Shown: one piece after another, positions 29,021 through 40,987 of the stretch
How positions within the stretch are numbered: position 1 is the stretch's first letter
Layout: the number at the start of each line of letters is the position of its first letter
Assembly (NCBI GenBank): GCA_020091685.1
Contig: CM034599.1
Coordinates: 4,868,836 to 4,932,835, forward strand
From: Lutjanus erythropterus
Lineage: Eukaryota > Chordata > Actinopteri > Lutjaniformes > Lutjanidae
Reading direction: 5' to 3'
Length of the DNA stretch: 64,000 bases
Program-made: the position numbers and the translations under genes
The notes under the pieces: model-generated
Seen by the model: only the letters and a program-made list of their open reading frames with translations
Databases searched by the model: none
Told to the model about the DNA's origin: nothing

Positions 29021-30130
29021 CTACTTATGACACACTCCAAGATTAAATCCCCCTATCAAAGCACTCATTAATGTGCAAAGCCAATGAAATTACAACATAT
29101 GTGGTCAAATTGTGGAAACTTTGACTAATCATGCAATAAAGTGCCTTTGAATACAAGCAACACTTACTAATAAATAACGAGCCCCATCTTAATTTGACTT
29201 GAACATAATTAAACCAAACCCTTGCTTTAATATAAAAACAGTATAATTAAAAGCATCTGTCAGTATAATGCTACGGGACTGATTCATTCTGCCCTCACTG
29301 ACTATAACTAACTACTAGAGAAGGCGGAGGTTGTCATCTGCACAGATTCTGCATACTTTCATACTAACAATTCTCCACGTGTTATGGCCAAACAAGCAGA
29401 GCTGCTGCAGGGACACGGTGATTATAAATTTGGGTAATATTTGTAGTTGCTAGCATGGATGCAGCGCCTGTCTCTATGCTATGATGACCCTTTTCCATTT
29501 ATCTTCCATACCAGTGTGTTAGTGGGTCAAATCTGAACCTGGCATCTTGGAGGAATATTGCGGATGCTGTATATAACCAGAGGGAAATTTGAGGGAAAAA
29601 AAAGAAAAAAGGTCTCTGTAAATGAAAGAGTTAATTCTTGGATATTTTTTTTATGTCTGGGGGCCATTGTTCAGTTTGAAGAGTCTGTATTAACAATCAG
29701 AGTGCCAAGGGCCAGGGCGCGGTTGTGCTGCCTGGCTGTACCTCCGTGTATGTGGATCTATCGTTTCAGAGATAAGTTTTCCTGCTGCCGCACTATGGTT
29801 AGCTACCCCACCCCGCTCAATAACGTCCAACAGCACATTTCATGTCGTGGATTATCCACCCAACAGTACAAGGAACAAAAACCTTGATTGAAAACAGCTA
29901 TTATCTCTGGTTATCGGTTAGAAACTTTTTGGCATTGCCAGTTAACCGCCGTGAAGGCTCGTGCTAGCTTAAAAAAACACTTCACATTCTGTCCCGATTC
30001 ATTTTAGCTAGCGCCTGCACTTTCCTGTCTGGATGGCTGGAGGTGGACAAACGAACACCGCTGAAACAAATTTAAGGGGTTAAAAGAGCCATAAAGTGTC
30101 TTTTTAAAAAAAATCCACATAACATTTCAC

Positions 30131-30260
30131 CAACCTTCTGAAAGGAAATTGAAAGTATTCCCGAAAGCCGAATGATATAACACAGCCGTATCCCACTTGA
30201 TTCCTCCCTCTGCCGGAGCCGCTGCTGTGCTGCTGCTGACACCGCTCGCTCTGTGTGCGC
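30131..30260 (-). other. coro1c: Probable untranslated exon 1 of coro1c
   Basis: GC-rich segment downstream of the promoter, with CAG/CGG-rich sequence and no ATG on the minus strand, as expected of a 5' UTR. Possible donors are AAG|GTTGGT (exon end 30,135) or TTG|GTGAAA (30,131); neither is strong. Boundaries are approximate. The 18-kb intron to the coding exon resembles the long first intron of CORO1C in other vertebrates. Confidence 0.5.
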
Positions 30261-30274
30261 TTTCCCGACTCGGC

Positions 30275-30360
30275 CACTAGCCCCGCCCCCTACATTGGCT
30301 TGGCGAACACTGAGTGGATAAGCGGCATTTCACGGACAGCTCCAACAGCCAATCAGAACG
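30275..30360 (-). promoter_or_regulatory. coro1c: coro1c promoter: GC box and two CCAAT boxes
   Basis: On the minus strand GGGGGCGGGG (30,281-30,290) lies next to a CCAAT (at 30,292-30,299). A second CCAAT in opposite orientation (AGCCAATCAG, about 30,347-30,356) lies some 55 bases further upstream. Sp1/NF-Y spacing of this kind is typical of TATA-less housekeeping promoters. This is the most CpG-rich stretch in the left half of the window. Confidence 0.6.
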
Positions 30361-30399
30361 GCTTTTTACAAAACAGGGAACAGAGCTCACTCCTCCTTT

Positions 30400-33275
30400 C
30401 TTCAGGTTCATAGTTAAGGAAAAGTACCATCAGTTGTGTGTTCATTGAGGTTTTAAGGCATTTTAATCTCCTGTGGTAATAGTGATATTCGTTTTACATA
30501 ATTGTCATCTATTTTTCATCTATCTATTACTATCCTCCTATTATACATAAGAATGATATATACAATATTTTACAGAAATTAAATGCAACCTTTTTGTTAC
30601 TTTTCATGTATTTGTGCCTATATTTGTTGTTTTCTCACAATATATTTTATTTGATTGTTTTATATTTTGTTTTGTAAATGCACATTTTATTTTATTATTG
30701 TATATTTTATCTCAGGAAAGCAATTTTTTTTTATTTGATAATTTATCTATTACTCTTCTGTTTTTTATTACTTAATTTACTGTTTTGTTTTGGTGTTCTT
30801 TGTTTGTCTGATTGTTGAACATACGTTTTTCACACGATTGTTCTTGTATAACTGGTGTGTCAATAAAACATCTTGAATCTTGATATTATTTAAAGATGGA
30901 AATTTTATTTATTTATCAAATAATAGGATTTATGTAGTTCTTTTTTGGAAGGGTAGACAACTCATTTGACAGGATCTTGGAGCAACTAGATGGGCCACGA
31001 GAACCCATAATATTTTAAAAAGAATGGGATGAGGCAATAATGATGAGAGGCAGAGAGTGGGTTTATGTGTCTATGTGCAATTGTGAGTGAGTGGGGTTAA
31101 ATGTATGGGTATACTGAATATAACAATATAAACACAAGTGTATGTGGCTGTATGGTGTAATTCCTTTATCCATCTACAGCAGATTTTTTTTTTTTATGCA
31201 GGATGCTTCTAGTGTCCTTGTGTAGCAGCTAAAATATACATTTTGTGATTGGCAGTGCAACAATTGAACATGCCTGTACAATATTGCTGTGCAAGGTGTC
31301 ATTTTATGATATTAAAATTATATTTCAAGAAGAACACAATGTACCACATGTGTATTACTGCACCACAAGATGGCGGTATTTCACAAATCCAGAGTGATGC
31401 AGACGTTTGACAGAAGAAAACAGCTGTATTCCATCATCCAATCTATTTTCTCTCCTCCCTCCTCCCTCAGTCTTGTACATGAGGGCTGATGCAAGTGTTT
31501 GTGGTGAATCTGGCAGCCCAGATTCTCCAAGCAGACTTCCCTGGTTAATTATCTTTTGAATAACAGATGACTCACTAATTAATTTACCTGCTATCCTGTG
31601 ATTCCCAGTGTTCTCTGCACTATCCACAGTTTCTACTCATTTGACACAACAGTAAATGTATATCGGTGGTTCTCAACCTTGGGGTCATGACCCTCAAGTG
31701 AGTCGCTGAATTTCTGCGGGTTGCCAGATGTTGTGGTCAATAAAATAAAATATTGTGACAAGCAACACAGAATGAGATCCAGAAAGCAGTTCATGGTGAC
31801 ATAATCCCCTTAATGACAGTCAACATAAGGGACAAAAACTTAAAAATCCGCAAAATACAGCTGGCCTCAGGACATGTAACAGCCATCTAAACGGCCATTT
31901 CCAACAAAAACCATCATGTTCTGAGCAGACACAAACACTCACAATAACATTTGCATTTTGTAACATAAACTATTCAGGGAAAAGGGAAATTACGGCTGTA
32001 TTCTGGACCAGGAAATGTTTTTTACATTAGAGAAGTAATAATAATGTACCTTCAGTGGGTCGTTATTGTAAAATAACCCCAACAGGAAGCTCTATCACGC
32101 TGGAGGAGCATCATTTTTAAATCACTAAAATCATTTTAAAATTAGTATTTTATGTCAATTTTTTATTTATTTTTTTTCTAGTAAGTGGCCATGTGATAAG
32201 CAGAGTCATATACAGCGAGCAGGTAATTATGGTACCCTTCAGGGTGATTTAAGACACCTACATTTTGTGTCAGAATCCTGCATCACCCTGTTGAGGTTTA
32301 TTTCACAATAATGACCCACTCAGTGTACATTATCCTTTATTTAGAGGGGCCTTTGTGGACCCTTTTTGTGCCCCAGTATTGTGTTCACTAAGCAGCTATA
32401 ACCAGTTTTGCTAGCTAATACAGGGAATGACTACTATGGAGTGATGTCTTCCCAGAAGTATTCCAAGGGGACACCGGACAGGAAATGGATGCTGTCCATG
32501 CATTCCATATTGCACACTTTTTTGTTTAACTTTTAGTACATACTGCAGCTCTCCCTACAAAGTACATACTGTTGCATGCAGTATGCATAAAATTTGGACA
32601 TACTGATTCATCATAACATTGCACCTTGAACTTTGACCCCATTGCTCATACATCCATCACAAAGGATTGTAGGTCAGAATAACCAGAAAAGCATGCTGGC
32701 TTGCGACCAGATGCAGTGGCACATCCTGATATTTTTGCCGTATTTCATTTGACATAAATATTTTCCTGGCATACTATATAGCATGGTAGTATGGGTATTT
32801 GAAAGCACAGCAAATCTCAAGGTGGATCACCTGAGAGTCTGATAGCAGCACCATCAACCAAGAAAAGCAAAGCAACACATGATTATTCTGAAGGGGTCGT
32901 GACTCGAAAAGGCTGCAAACTGGTACATAATAAGCTAGATTTTAAAGCAGCTGCACAGACCCTGTTGATTTTGGAGACCCCTGTGGACAAAATTAGTCGT
33001 TTCTCCACCATCATAACCGTGAAATATAATGTCAAAAAGAAGATCTAAGTAAAAATCTCCTCCTGCTTCATTTTAACTGGCTAATATATGACTCATTGTA
33101 ACTTTGCCTGGGGTAAACACAGGCCTGTTTAAACTGATTTAAAGGAGAATCCAACCCGGTGGCAGCCATTAACAATAACCATACAAAAATAGAAAATCTT
33201 CTCACTGACGGTGTTGTTTGCTTATGTAGGTCATATAGAAGCATCAGTATTAAACAGAGACTGTTTCATAACCGG
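30400..33275. other. Intergenic spacer between coro1c and the unrecognised gene
   Basis: AT-rich. On the + strand 30,500-30,890 ends in CAATAAAACATCTTGAATC, like the 3' tail of fish LINE-type elements. A diverged hAT-like element covers about 31,663-32,930, and sequence at 32,945-33,150 resembles 18,680-18,800, so it is also repetitive. The end of the unrecognised gene may reach into this spacer. Confidence 0.5.
31663..32930. mobile_element. Old hAT-like element
   Basis: The left end GGTGGTTCTCAACCTTGGGG plus GTCATGACCC, and the right end GAAGGGGTCGTGACTCGAAA, match the usual CAGTGGTTCTCAACC and GGGGTCGTGAC hAT ends. Diverged, with no coding potential found. Confidence 0.5.
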
Positions 33276-35393
33276 TTAAAAACTCCTTGTAGCAGCTTTT
33301 ACCTTACCTTTTCTCACCGATGGCTTCCTCTCAACTGGTTTGTCTGGTGATTTCTGCGCTGAGTCGAAGGCCGCCTTCATCTCTGCCACCTTCACAAACT
33401 GGCCCTGCTCCTCAAGTTTGACTTCAGCCGGCTTTGGCCGCTCCGGGTGCTGCAGTTTTTCGTGCAGCTGGATGGTCTCCTTTATGAGTTCGGAGACAGG
33501 CCTGGATCTGGGAGTGCTTTGGGATTTTTCTCTCACTGGGACGCTGTCATCGCTCTCTTTGTTATCAGGTTGATCTTGCACAATATTTTCTGTGTTAACT
33601 GTCATGCGAAGATCCTGTTTGACCTGAATTTCCTCTGTTATAGCTGTGCCAGCGCTCCTCCTCCTCCCAGATTGATCATCTGAGCCTGCAGAGCCAGATA
33701 ACTGCAGATCAGCTTTGCTCTCGCTGCCACTCTTTATTTGTAGAGGTGGTCTTAAAGTATCTGTCTTCTCAGAGGTAGATAAATCACCTTTCGTGGGAGG
33801 AGACTTCACATCAGACACTGAAAAAGCTGCAGGTTCCTCAGCGGTCGCACCACTCAAGTCACATGAGGCTCTTTCATGTGAAACAGCTGATTCTAAGTTT
33901 TCTGAGGACAGGGTTTTAGATGGCTTCATCTCCATAGTGTCCTCGACTGAAGCATGAGTTGAGCTGATGTTCTTTGAATTCTGACAGTCATCTTTGGGAT
34001 AATGTGAGTTTACTACATCAGTTGTTCCAGGCTGAGGTGCATCTGATGTGTCAGCAGTGTCTGTCTGTTTCATGCCCACGCTTTTAATGTTTTGAGCTTT
34101 GGCTGCAAGGTTTTCTTTATGTGGCTCCTGTTTAAACTCCCTCGTGTCATGCACTGATGAAGGTGTGCTTAGATCAATTTCAATGTCTGTTGGTGCACTG
34201 TCAAGGATCTTCTTTGGAGCAACGTCCGTGTCGTTTATGGCGACCTCTTTTATTTCTGACGGAGCTGAGGTCATCTCCTTTCTGTTTCTCTTCAATAGCC
34301 TCTCCAAAATAGAGCTGGTGTCAGTGGGTGAAGATGGATTTGCTGAATTCGAGTCTGTCTTTCGATTTATTTCAGTTGTGTCAATGTGTAGATAAGGCCT
34401 CACTGACTCCCTTTCATCATCAGTGTCAGTGACTTTTGGTTTTCCTGAAGAGTAGTCATTCAAAGCTGGCTTCACCTCACGCGATGGTGTTTCCTCTTTT
34501 GTATTATCCTCTGTTTTCTCTCTTGGAGGTCTATGTTGAATGGTATCACTCATGCCTAATAGAGACTCTTTCTGCAGGCTGTTTTTCAAAGGATGTTGGG
34601 CCTGAGCTGTGGGCGGTCCCTTCCTCTCACTCAAACGGCCCACTGTTCCTGCACAGAGTTTAATGTCTTCATTTGTAGCGTCAGCCATGATGGTGTCATT
34701 CTCATCTTGTTGGACGGACAGTAACAACTCCCTCCCTGCATGAGTTCCACATCTGCTCATCTTCATCATCACAGAGTCGTCTTCTTCAGTGTTTCCCAGC
34801 GAGTTTGCATCCCCTGAGGTGACACCAAGGCCACACTTTTCATATGAAACTCCAGCTGAGTTCTCATCTTGGATCTCCTCATGTGTTCCCTCGTCCTGTT
34901 GCTCCATCTTAATCTTTGAGGATGCCTTCCTCTTCTCCTCTCTCCTGCTTTGATTGTACAGCCTGTATGCTCTGGCTTTCTCCTCAATCCACGCACTGCT
35001 ACTCTTTTGGTTCTCGTCCGTCTCCTGTGGAGCCAGCGGTGCCGTCCTGCCTCCTTCTCCTCCTCCTCCTCCTCTTTCCTTTCCTGCAGCCCCTCCCTGT
35101 CTCACCTCCCTTGCAGCGAGAGGACTTACCCACGAATTTATGTGCTTCTCGCTAGAAGGTGTTGTTGGCTCCTGGCCGGGGCTCCCGTCCAGATCCCGAG
35201 TGTCTGGCTCCCCTGAAATTTCCCGGGTGTTACCAGCAGCAGCCTCCTCCTCCTCACAGGAGCTTCCTCCCTCCATGACATCACCTGTATGACCGCCTGC
35301 ACCTTCAGACTCAGGGTTTGGCCTCATCTCCTCTCCTCCTCCTTCACTGAGGGCCTGTTCTACCCCTTCCAGTTTATCCTGGTTCTGTCCCAT
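33276..35393 (-). CDS. Unrecognised charged, probably disordered protein (705 codons)
   Basis: I do not recognise this gene. The exon begins at 35,399 after TTTCTCCACAG. The first ATG (35,393) starts MGQNQDKLEGVEQ; joined to exon 1 (40,359) it has an in-frame TAA just upstream. The frame is open for 705 codons to TAA at 33,276. Composition is rich in Glu, Lys, Ser, Thr and Asp, with few aromatic residues and no obvious membrane segment. Likely helical islands: about 134-160 (WIEEKARAYRLYNQSRREEK), about 361-374 (SILERLLKRNRKEM) and 630-682 (SELIKETIQLHEKL, then FVKVAEMKAAFDSAQ). A Gly-rich tract at about 108-115 comes from a CTC repeat. Strong donors (GTGAGA after residue Ser692; GTAAGG at 33,307) could splice off the last dozen residues into an unseen exon. 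Real-gene support comes from ORF length, splice site, start context and composition. Function is not inferable. Confidence 0.83.
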   Translation of the reverse strand: MGQNQDKLEGVEQALSEGGGEEMRPNPESEGAGGHTGDVMEGGSSCEEEEAAAGNTREISGEPDTRDLDGSPGQEPTTPSSEKHINSWVSPLAAREVRQGGAAGKERGGGGGEGGRTAPLAPQETDENQKSSSAWIEEKARAYRLYNQSRREEKRKASSKIKMEQQDEGTHEEIQDENSAGVSYEKCGLGVTSGDANSLGNTEEDDSVMMKMSRCGTHAGRELLLSVQQDENDTIMADATNEDIKLCAGTVGRLSERKGPPTAQAQHPLKNSLQKESLLGMSDTIQHRPPREKTEDNTKEETPSREVKPALNDYSSGKPKVTDTDDERESVRPYLHIDTTEINRKTDSNSANPSSPTDTSSILERLLKRNRKEMTSAPSEIKEVAINDTDVAPKKILDSAPTDIEIDLSTPSSVHDTREFKQEPHKENLAAKAQNIKSVGMKQTDTADTSDAPQPGTTDVVNSHYPKDDCQNSKNISSTHASVEDTMEMKPSKTLSSENLESAVSHERASCDLSGATAEEPAAFSVSDVKSPPTKGDLSTSEKTDTLRPPLQIKSGSESKADLQLSGSAGSDDQSGRRRSAGTAITEEIQVKQDLRMTVNTENIVQDQPDNKESDDSVPVREKSQSTPRSRPVSELIKETIQLHEKLQHPERPKPAEVKLEEQGQFVKVAEMKAAFDSAQKSPDKPVERKPSVRKGKVKAATRSF

Positions 35394-35417
35394 ACTGGTC
35401 TGTGGAGAAAGACATGT

Positions 35418-36200
35418 TGTTAAAGGGATATTTTGGATTTTTTTTTTAAATGGGAGAACCAGACAGGAGTGATGTATTGCTGTGAACAGGGTCAACAACA
35501 AATGGCATTTTAGCCACTTAAATAAAGTCCATCTGAAAAAATCAATATCAGTTTAAGTGTAAACTGCATTCAGAATATTTTCACAACTTTACTTTTCCCT
35601 CAGACAGCCTTTTATGACAAGAAAATGCCAATATATAAGACAAATATTGCTTCCTTCAAAGCCACCAGACTCCTTTGGCAAAACAGAAGAAGAGAGTTTT
35701 CCAAAGAAAAACACCAACCAATGCATGCAGGGCAGAATTTGGCTGTTGCCCTCTGATTATAATCCTCAGCCTAAACCACAGACCAGCACTGCCTTCCAAC
35801 CACCAATCAGAGTAAACTAAATTACTAAATTAACAAAAGATAACTATCTGGATAATTGGACAAATCAAACCTAAATTTAAAACAAACTCATTTGCTATCT
35901 GGCCCTAAACCATGAATCTAAATTGGCAGATTATCTCTTTACTGTTAGGGGCACAAAGCAGAGCAAATACAGACTCAGTGTCCAGTCCAGCCAGAGAGAG
36001 AGAGGACGATATGACGTCTTGGCTACCAGCAGAGGAAAGAGTCACTTCACGACAGGTGAGTGAGAGACATAGATGCACTTCCTCTTAAAATGTGACATGC
36101 AACATGATAATATCAGAGCAAGAAATTTGGGTAATATACTGTCTATGAAAAAGTACCTCATACAGCCCTACTCCAAAAAATCCAAACTCTCTCTTTAACT
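35418..36200. mobile_element. Foldback element, copy C
   Basis: Left end TTAAAGGGATATTTTGGATT and right end TACCTCATACAGCCC..CTCTCTTTAA correspond to the ends of copy A, and the interior shares TTTTAGCCACTTAAA and AGAATATTTTCACA motifs. It lies 17 bases upstream of the splice acceptor of the large coding exon. Confidence 0.75.
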
Positions 36201-37559
36201 TCACAACAAATCACCCGTCCTCCCAAATCATCAGCTCAGAAGTCGTTTCCTTTCGCCCGCTGACCATGACTGATCTGTGCTCCACCACAGCTTCTGTTAT
36301 TCATCTCCACTCACGTTTCCTGTTTGAAAAATACACAGAAATCTGGAAGCTGCTGAAAGAGAAGAGGAGCAGACACCTGGGATTAACATCACTGTCTAGA
36401 CATGAGAGATGGTTTCAGTCTTGGGAAGAGAACATGTAGCATGTAGCAAACAACTCAGAGTCACACAGGAGCTGTTCTTCTCATGGAGTATCTTATGACT
36501 TGAACTGCTATAGTATACCCTCTGTTGGGTTATTCATGCACTTGCAATGTCCACAGCTGCTCAACTTTAAGTCAAATTACAGTCACAAGATTTTGCATCA
36601 ATCTCACTTTCTCAATTTGAATCCTTTGTTTTGGACTCGTACATGATTCAGCAGTTTCACTGCAGCATTATTTTCCTCTTACAAGGAAGGTATGGAAAAG
36701 AAACAGAAAATAACTTCCTACTGCTTCCAGTAATATTGTTTATGTTTTAAATGTATTGTATGTCTTATAACACTTATCTTATATGGCTCTTACTATGATT
36801 TACTCATGAAAGTGGTCACTTATGCATTTTTTCTTCCATATATGTTCCATATAATGTTTTTTATATTGAGAATCTGGCATATCTGCTTTATTATAATGAG
36901 TGTGACAGCTGGAGAAAGGCAGGAAAGGCAGGGGAGGGAGGGTGGGAGAGGGGATGACAATAAATACACACTCGTTCTGAATTTGATGCCTGAAACACAT
37001 TTAGGTGCGTGTTACATCACCTGTTCTTTATATAACGCTCAGTAAGCATTTGAGAACTGAGGACACTAGTTGTTGAAGTTTTGAAAGTGAAATTCTTTCC
37101 CACTCTGGAGTGCAGGCAGCTCAGTCCACCACCTGAACTACAAAGCCACTCTGTTGTAACTCCTGCAGAATGTGTCTCAGCATTATTTTGCTGAAATAAT
37201 CAGGGATGTCTCTGAAAAAGTCGTCTGGATGGCAGCATATGTCGCTACAAAACCTGTATGTACCTTTCAGCATTAATGGAGCCTTTACAGATGTGACAGT
37301 TACCCATGATGCAATGGGCACTAACACACCCCCATACATCACAGATGGTGGCTGTTGAAGTTAGCGCTGGTAATAATCTGGATGGTCCTTCTCAGATGAG
37401 CTCGGGCCCAGAGAAGTCTGCAGCGTTTCTGGATGTCTTTCTCTTTCTCTTTCGTCTTAACTAACATTTGTAGATGCAGCAACAAAACTGTGTTCACTGG
37501 TAAGTGTGGGTTTTTGATGCAGTTTTTAATGCAGTGCTGCCTGAGGGGTCAAAGGTCAC

Positions 37560-37850
37560 GGGCATTCGATGTCATTTTCAGCCTCAACCTTCTTCACATT
37601 CTGGACGTACCAAACATGAGTTTTTTGAGCATTTCACAACTCTCCCAGTCTTTTGTTGCTGCTGTCCCAACTTTTTGGAAGATGTTGCAGGTATCAAATA
37701 CAGAATGAATTAATATTTTACAAAGAACAATTAAGTTTAATAGTTTGAACAGCACATATATTGTCTTTATACTGTTTTCAACTAAAAATAGGTTGAAAAG
37801 TTTTTGCAAATCATTGCATTTGGTTTTTATTTATGTTTTACTTTAATATA
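37560..37850 (+). mobile_element. Fragment of a common fish DNA transposon
   Basis: GTCCCAACTTTTTGGAAGAT, GTTGCAGGTATCAAATACAG and AGGTTGAAAAGTTTTTGCAA are familiar motifs of one of the most abundant non-autonomous fish repeats, from memory. The short + strand frames here are by-products of it. Confidence 0.55.
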
Positions 37851-38943
37851 TACCGTATGTTTGTTTGTCTCATGTTGTATTTTTTAAGTCTCATATGTGA
37901 CATCTTACATGTTTTGCAATATTTTTACACAAACTTGCAAGATTTTGGTGCCGCTAATGGTTGCCCAGTTCATATAAGTTTCATATTTCACATATCTACA
38001 AATATAAGAATATAGTATGTGTATTTACTGCCATATATAGTATTATAGTACAAGTTCCCAAATTATACAGATTTCATATTATACAAATTTAATAAGGTTC
38101 AGATAAAACATATTAACATTTAGTAGAATTTATCTATATGGGACTTGAAGCCTCGTCCTTAGAATAACAGTGTTAATAAGTAAAATCTGAGATCACAGCA
38201 GAGAAGGAGCAACAGCAACACTTTGTCTGACAAACTGATTAATTCCTCTCTGTTAGTAATGAAGGTTCACAAAGTCTTATGACAGTCTATATTTTGAAAG
38301 TCAGCTTGTTTTCTTGTCACTTTTTTTTGTACTTATTTGGTTTCATGTGACCCAATTGGTTGATTTCAGGCAACAGTAAGTCTGGTCTTTTTGTGTTATC
38401 ACAAGTTGCATATGTGAGGAAGACATGATTGTTAAAAACTGTGTTAATCTATATTGTATTGTAATGTATATTGTATTCACTGATTAATATGAATGAGATA
38501 ATCATATTGCACCGTATTAATCTGAATTTAGATTAGGTTTGTATTTAATTAGGCTTTTCTGAGGGACACTACACTGTCCTGCTGCAGTTATTTCTATTAT
38601 AGTCATAATGATGTTGATGGTTGTGGTGCTGCTGCTGATTAATAGTCTAAAAGTATAGGAGAATGTCAACAAGAAAGCAGAGCATGAGGAAAAACCTACA
38701 TAATGTTGTGGAGAGAAACTTTTCCATGAGTTTGTCTAATTGTTTAATGAGTTTTCATCCACTAAACTGCAGCAGTAAGCAGAGAAACAAGACAATGAAC
38801 AATGATGTGGACCATGAGTCTGTTTCCCGTCTGCGGCCTCAACCCCCTCATCTGTGTGACAACATATGACTGCTGTTGTCTTATCATCTGACACGCCTGC
38901 TCACTGGCCAGACACATCGCTAAAGGAGCTAATGTTATCACCC

Positions 38944-39867
38944 CACGCTCTGAGAAATAAGGGTTCCACACAGGAAGAGAAAGAGCATGGGTTCTATGTA
39001 AGAAAGAGTTCTTCAAGGATCGCAGAAAGAGTGAGTTAAAAGATGTTTTCTCAGCATAAACAATGATAACTATAACACAGATTGTTCTATGATTGTTTTT
39101 TTTTTACCCCTCTGTGTGTGTTCTAGATGAAACCCTCAGAATATAAAAGAGTTCTCAGGAGAACGATCACGGTGGATTCTAGATGAAACCCTTGGAAAAT
39201 AAAAGAGTTCTCAGTGTAACCCCCTGGGTGTGTTCTTGGTAAGAACCCTTGGAATATAAAAGGGTTCTCAGTAGAACCTCCTGGCTAGGTTCTACGCAAG
39301 ACCCTCGGGATATAAAGAGATCAAAGCCTTAGAATATAGAAGAGGTCTCATTAGAACCCCCTTGGTGTGTTCTAGATAAAAACCCATGTTCTCTAGGTTC
39401 TCTATAGAACCTCCTGGGTAGGTTCTACATGAAAGAATGGAAAGGTGTTCTAAATTCAAGTCCCCAGATAGGTTCTCAATGAAAACCATTGGAATATAAA
39501 AGGGTTTTTCAGTAGAACTTCTTGGGTGGGTTCTAGATGAAACCCTTCGAATACAAAAGGGTTCTTGGCAGATCCCCCCTGAGTGGGTTCTCATTAGCAC
39601 CCTTAGAAGGTGTAAAAGTTCTGGATTGAACAGAAGAGGGTTCTGGGTGGAACCATTGGCCCATAGAAGGATCATCTGCAGAACTCTTCAATGAGGCAAT
39701 GGTGGAGCCTTTCACAGATGGTTCTAGATATAACCCTTTATGTTGGGTTCTTGTAGAACCTCTGACAGTGTTCCAAGTGGAATCTCTGTCTTAAAAAAAG
39801 GTTCTCTTATGGGGACAAGCCAAAGAACCCTTTATGGTTCTAGTTAGCACCTTTATTTCTATGAGTT
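38944..39867. mobile_element. Inverted-repeat element with internal minisatellite, copy 1
   Basis: The left end (ACGCTCTGAGAAATAAGGGTT) and right end (reverse complement of CACCTTTATTTCTATGAGT) form an imperfect terminal inverted repeat around AGAAATAA. Inside is a degenerate tandem array, period about 57 bp, built on AACCCTTGGAATATAAAAGG and GTTCTAGAT. Lies in intron 1 of the unrecognised gene. Confidence 0.75.
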
Positions 39868-40358
39868 ACCAGTGACACTCATAGAGGAGACAGAGACAGA
39901 GCAGAAATGTTTGAGGACATCAATAAAACAACTTTAAGAGACGTGTCTTTTCCTCCTCCTCCTGGGACTCTTCAGGTTAGATCCATAGTAGAACTTGGTG
40001 GACCTTGCGTTCATTGATGAACCTCAGAGTAGGGAACCCCCTTCCCCTCAGGCCGTCTACGCCTGTTAACAACTGCTCCATTCTCCCGTCTCGTCCTCCC
40101 TGACTGCTCACAGCTGATCACTTGACCACCATGTGCTCTGCTGCATCAACACACTCAGACATACAGGAATTTAAAAACCAACAAGCCAAGAACCTCTCGG
40201 CATCCGAAAAATAGACACCTTATTTCTTCTGTCAGCTCTGAGCTCTGAAACAAAACAAGCAGAGTCCAGGCCTGGACCGTGACAGCTCCCTACTCTCCCT
40301 ACAACCACATGCATATAAATCTCTTATCATACAGCTGTACGTTGAGGTTGACACTTAC

Positions 40359-40447
40359 CAGTTAGACGTCCTAGCCGAGTAGATCGCTCTCCCTCTCAGG
40401 GCCGACAGAGTGCTCTTTGTTGGTTGTTTTGGTGATGTTCAGTCCTC
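40359..40447 (-). other. Untranslated exon 1 of the unrecognised gene
   Basis: Ends CTAACTG before GTAAGTGT, a near-ideal donor, and contains no ATG. When joined to the 35,399 acceptor the first ATG in the mRNA is the MGQ start, which supports the pairing. The 5' end is placed about 25-30 bases below the TATA box and is approximate. Further non-coding exons in the 5-kb intron cannot be excluded. Confidence 0.6.
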
Positions 40448-40465
40448 CCTCAAATGCACAAGCAA

Positions 40466-40500
40466 TGGGAGCCTTATATTACATCCATGTGATGTCACAG
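40466..40500 (-). promoter_or_regulatory. TATA box with CRE-like site
   Basis: Reading the minus strand, TGACATCA (40,490-40,497, one base from the CRE/ATF consensus) is followed 10 bases later by ATATAAGG (about 40,472-40,479). A GT-AG exon follows at the expected distance. This suggests an inducible or tissue-restricted TATA promoter, unlike the GC-box promoter of coro1c. Confidence 0.55.
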
Positions 40501-40987
40501 CACATTTGACTAACACAATCAGGGGGAACTTGCAGCTTTGCTTTCTGCTGTCCTCTTGAGAAACTTTGGAGAAGTTATGGCAACACCGTCTATAAGACCA
40601 CATAATATAATGCATTCATAATGCATGTTGTTGCAGATTTTACCTTCAACACACAGAATGCTAACTTGTACTGCATGAGCTGTTATAGCATACCAGGAGT
40701 CTGTACTACAGTTGATTGTTGAGGTGGGTATCGGTGAGTATAGGGAGTTTTTCCTGGATGCCTGTGGGATCTTAATCACGTTACTTGATCCCACAGACAC
40801 TCAACATTTGAGCCAAGATTTCCTAATATTCTTGTATTACGTCAGGCTACACCAATCATATCAAAAAACACGTATGTCCAAAGGCATTTATTAGTTCCTG
40901 ACTCTGTTAAAGTGGGGAAACAGCAACATTCCCCCAAACTACTGAACGTAAACAAATCACACACATTTAGGTTACTCTGTGTCAGCC

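Larger units (their letters stand above)
35400..40358 (-). other. Intron 1 of the unrecognised gene
   Basis: About 5 kb with no supported coding exon. Holds a foldback element (35,418-36,200), a fragment of a common fish DNA transposon (37,560-37,850, with the GTCCCAACTTTTTGGAA type motif) and the first minisatellite-bearing inverted-repeat element (38,944-39,867). Confidence 0.5.

Noticed and set aside
29558-29887. 109-codon + strand frame upstream of the coro1c promoter
   Set aside because: Inside the coro1c first intron on the opposite strand, no recognisable protein and no exon signals. Considered as a divergent transcript but unsupported.
34954-35292. Several + strand Ser/Pro/Leu-rich frames opposite the large coding exon
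   Set aside because: They are complements of the Glu/Gly/Arg-rich coding strand; the GC-skewed composition keeps the antisense frames open.
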